A stretch of DNA of 17,068 nt, taken from positions 1 to 17,068 of the forward strand of contig CAZVLE010000139.1 of NCBI GenBank assembly GCA_964627855.1. The letters are read 5' to 3'. Made by a program: the position numbers and the translations under genes. Every line of letters starts with the position of its first letter. Position 1 is the stretch's first letter. The notes under the pieces are model-generated. The model worked only from the letters and a program-made list of their open reading frames with translations, had not been told where the DNA came from and did not search any database. Below are positions 15,138-17,068 of this stretch, in pieces. This DNA is from CAZVLE01 sp964627855. Its GTDB lineage: Bacteria; Bacillota; Dethiobacteria; DTU022.

Positions 15138-15536
15138 TTGTTTGAAAAAATCGATCATGTCGGCATTGCCGTAGCTGATCTTGAAAAAGCACTTGCCTTT
15201 TACCGGGATCAACTCGGCCTGGAATTTAAGGGAACAGAGGAAGTTGAAGAACAAAAAGTCAGGGTGGCTTTTTTCCCGGTCGGAGAAAGTAAAATTGAGT
15301 TGCTGGAGTCAACTGACCCGGCCGGCCCTGTAGGTAAGTTCATTGAAAAAAAAGGCGAAGGAGTCCATCACCTGTCTTTCAGGGTGTCTGACATTGAAGG
15401 TAAGCTTAAAGAACTGAAAGAAAGGGGTGTAGCTTTGATCGATGAGCAACCCCGTTATGGGGCCGGAGGGGCTAAAATTGCTTTTTTACACCCAAAATCA
15501 ACCAACGGAGTTTTAATTGAACTTTGTGAAAGGTAA
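15138..15536 (+). CDS. mce: Methylmalonyl-CoA epimerase
   Basis: A vicinal-oxygen-chelate metalloenzyme that interconverts (S)- and (R)-methylmalonyl-CoA, linking the carboxylase product to the mutase. The start is taken as TTG at 15138, 8 nt after AGGAG, giving 132 residues beginning FEKIDHVGIAV; a TTG at 15132 is too close to the ribosome binding site. Expected metal ligands are visible: His7 in DHVGIAV, a His in GVHHLSFRV and Glu128 in LIELCE. The paired beta-alpha-beta-beta-beta modules of the fold are evident, with KIELLES in the first half. It lies between the mutase small subunit and the carboxyltransferase gene. Confidence 0.94.
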   Translation: MFEKIDHVGIAVADLEKALAFYRDQLGLEFKGTEEVEEQKVRVAFFPVGESKIELLESTDPAGPVGKFIEKKGEGVHHLSFRVSDIEGKLKELKERGVALIDEQPRYGAGGAKIAFLHPKSTNGVLIELCER

Positions 15537-15571
15537 CAGCGATCTATTAAGCGCAGAAAGCGGTGATTGTA

Positions 15572-17068
15572 ATGGACGATAAACTTAAGCATCTGGAGGA
15601 ACGACGGAGCCGGACAGTTTCCGGAGGTGGCGAAAAACGAATTCAGGATCAATATAATAAAAATAAAAAAACTGCCAGGGACAGGCTGGCCATGCTCCTG
15701 GACGAGGGCAGCTTTGTTGAACTGGGAACTTTTTCCCAGACCGGTCTGGAAGATGCCAGCAGCCTTGATTACCCGAACCCGGGTGAAGGTGTAGTTAGTG
15801 GATATGGTACTATTGAAGGCAGAAGGGTTTATGTTTATGCCCAGGACTTCACCGTAGCCGGTGGTTCGTTAGGGGAAGTGCACGCAGCGAAAATATGCCG
15901 TATTCTTGATCTGGCTGCTCAGAGCGGCACTCCGGTGATCGGCCTGAATGATTCAGGCGGAGCGCGGATTCAGGAAGGAGTATATGCGCTCAATGGGTAC
16001 GGTTCAATATTTTACCGTAATACGATCTGTTCAGGAGTTATTCCCCAGCTTTCAGTTATTATGGGACCCTGTGCCGGCGGGGCTGTCTATTCTCCCGCCA
16101 TTACAGATTTTATTTTTATGGTCAGTGGCACGGGCAATATGTTTATAACAGGGCCGCAGGTGATCAAGGCAGTAACCGGAGAAGAGGTTTCTGCAGAAGA
16201 GCTGGGTGGCGCAGCAACCCATAACCAGACCAGTGGCGTAGCCCATTTTTTTGCCGAAGATGAAGAAGACTGTTTTGCGAAAATCCGCGGACTCTTAAGC
16301 TATCTTCCCTCGAATAATATTGATGATCCCCCCCTGGCAGAACCGTGTGAGCCGGAGCTCGATGCAGAAGAGCTGGTGACCATGATGCCCGAAAACCCAA
16401 ACCGCTCCTACGATGTAAGAGATATTATTTTAAGGGTTGTAGACGGGAGCGAATTAATGGAAGTGCACCAGGGTTATGCGCAAAACGCAGTAGTTGGGTT
16501 CGCTCGTATTAACGGTCGTCCTGTTGGTATTATTGCCAATCAACCCCAGGTGAAGGCTGGCTGCCTCGATGTCAATTCATCTGACAAAATTGCCCGTTTT
16601 GTCCGTTTCTGCGACAGTTTCAACCTGCCCCTGATCACTTTTGTCGATGTTCCGGGTTACCTTCCGGGTGTTGAACAGGAATGGGGTGGTGTGATTCGTC
16701 ATGGAGCCAAAGTCCTTTATGCCTACTCCGAGGCAACTGTGCCGCAGATATCGATTATATTGCGAAAAGCCTATGGTGGTGCCTATATTGCCATGAATTC
16801 CCGCTCGCTGGGTGCTGATCTATGCCTGGCCTGGCCATCGGCTGAAATTGCGGTTATGGGACCCGAAGGGGCGGTTAACATCGTCAATCGCCGTGAGATA
16901 GAAGCTGCAGATGATAAGCAGCAGAAACGCCAGGAGCTGGTTGAACAGTACCGTGAAAAATATGCCAATCCTTATATTGCCGCTGCCCGGGGTTGGATTG
17001 ACGAGGTAATAGATCCGCGTCAGACCCGCTCTTTTCTGATTCGTGGCCTTGAAATGGTGGAGAATAAA
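15572..17068 (+). CDS. mmdA: Biotin-dependent acyl-CoA carboxyltransferase subunit (mmdA / pccB-like), 3' end cut by window
   Basis: An open frame of 499 codons that runs off the window without a stop; relatives are about 510-516 residues, so roughly 15 C-terminal residues are missing. It is the carboxyltransferase that moves CO2 between carboxybiotin and propionyl-CoA/methylmalonyl-CoA. Crotonase-type signatures are present: NDSGGARIQEGV, MGPCAGGAVYSPA, GGAATHNQTSGVAH, and near the end KAYGGAYIAMNS and VMGPEGAVNI. These fit methylmalonyl-CoA decarboxylase alpha, propionyl-CoA carboxylase beta, or transcarboxylase 12S; the genes downstream of the window would decide. ATG 15572 gives the usual N-terminus (DDKLKHLEERR); an in-frame GTG at 15563 is an alternative, and neither has a strong ribosome binding site. 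It follows mce by 35 nt. Confidence 0.93.
   Translation, partial: MDDKLKHLEERRSRTVSGGGEKRIQDQYNKNKKTARDRLAMLLDEGSFVELGTFSQTGLEDASSLDYPNPGEGVVSGYGTIEGRRVYVYAQDFTVAGGSLGEVHAAKICRILDLAAQSGTPVIGLNDSGGARIQEGVYALNGYGSIFYRNTICSGVIPQLSVIMGPCAGGAVYSPAITDFIFMVSGTGNMFITGPQVIKAVTGEEVSAEELGGAATHNQTSGVAHFFAEDEEDCFAKIRGLLSYLPSNNIDDPPLAEPCEPELDAEELVTMMPENPNRSYDVRDIILRVVDGSELMEVHQGYAQNAVVGFARINGRPVGIIANQPQVKAGCLDVNSSDKIARFVRFCDSFNLPLITFVDVPGYLPGVEQEWGGVIRHGAKVLYAYSEATVPQISIILRKAYGGAYIAMNSRSLGADLCLAWPSAEIAVMGPEGAVNIVNRREIEAADDKQQKRQELVEQYREKYANPYIAAARGWIDEVIDPRQTRSFLIRGLEMVENK

Noticed and set aside
15455..15652. 65-codon minus-strand open frame across the mce/mmdA junction
   Set aside because: It is antisense to two supported genes and has no recognisable sequence features.
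1..17068. CRISPR array, insertion sequence, integrase, defence system or prophage signal
   Set aside because: No spaced direct repeats, transposase or integrase motifs were seen, and the tRNA-Leu gene shows no nearby duplicated 3' end. The window is metabolic and structurally intact.

Overview
The window looks like chromosomal DNA from an anaerobic, spore-former-type Bacillota (Clostridia, possibly a syntroph-like Peptococcaceae relative). The evidence is a YobA/DUF3221-like lipoprotein, strong AGGAGG-type ribosome binding sites, frequent TTG and GTG starts, moderate GC, and a methylmalonyl-CoA gene cluster whose order resembles that of propionate-metabolising Clostridia. The assignment rests on gene content and style only; no marker gene proves it.

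Layout. Positions 88-432 hold a small lipoprotein gene. A tRNA-Leu(UAG) gene follows on the minus strand (537-623) with a good sigma-A promoter. From 9029 down to 881 an eight-gene minus-strand operon runs in this order of transcription: SCP2-domain protein, two tandem DUF2148 ferredoxin-domain proteins, AMP-forming acyl-CoA ligase, acyl-CoA dehydrogenase with Asp at the usual catalytic-Glu position, SCP2-type thiolase, extended SDR, and a canonical acyl-CoA dehydrogenase. It ends near a hairpin at 787-839. Gaps between genes are only 17-48 nt.

A 225-nt divergent intergenic region (9030-9254) carries a perfect 6+2+6 palindrome overlapping a TATAAT hexamer, a perfect 10-bp hairpin and a second short dyad. 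To the right, a plus-strand operon starts with a PAS/AAA+/Fis regulator whose sigma-54 activator motifs are eroded. It continues with sucC, sucD, the two separate subunits of B12-dependent methylmalonyl-CoA mutase, methylmalonyl-CoA epimerase and a biotin-dependent carboxyltransferase subunit (mmdA/pccB-like) cut by the window end.

How it may fit together (inference). The left operon can activate an acid to its CoA ester, desaturate it and cleave it thiolytically. The right operon interconverts propionyl-CoA, methylmalonyl-CoA, succinyl-CoA and succinate with ATP formation or use. In animals SCPx, a fusion of an SCP2-type thiolase and an SCP2 domain, cleaves 2-methyl-branched 3-oxoacyl-CoAs and releases propionyl-CoA. 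Here both parts are separate genes back to back with a propionyl-CoA pathway. The window may therefore encode an anaerobic branched-chain or isoprenoid/steroid-like acid catabolic module feeding the methylmalonyl-CoA route. No enoyl-CoA hydratase, ETF or B12 chaperone gene is visible in the window.
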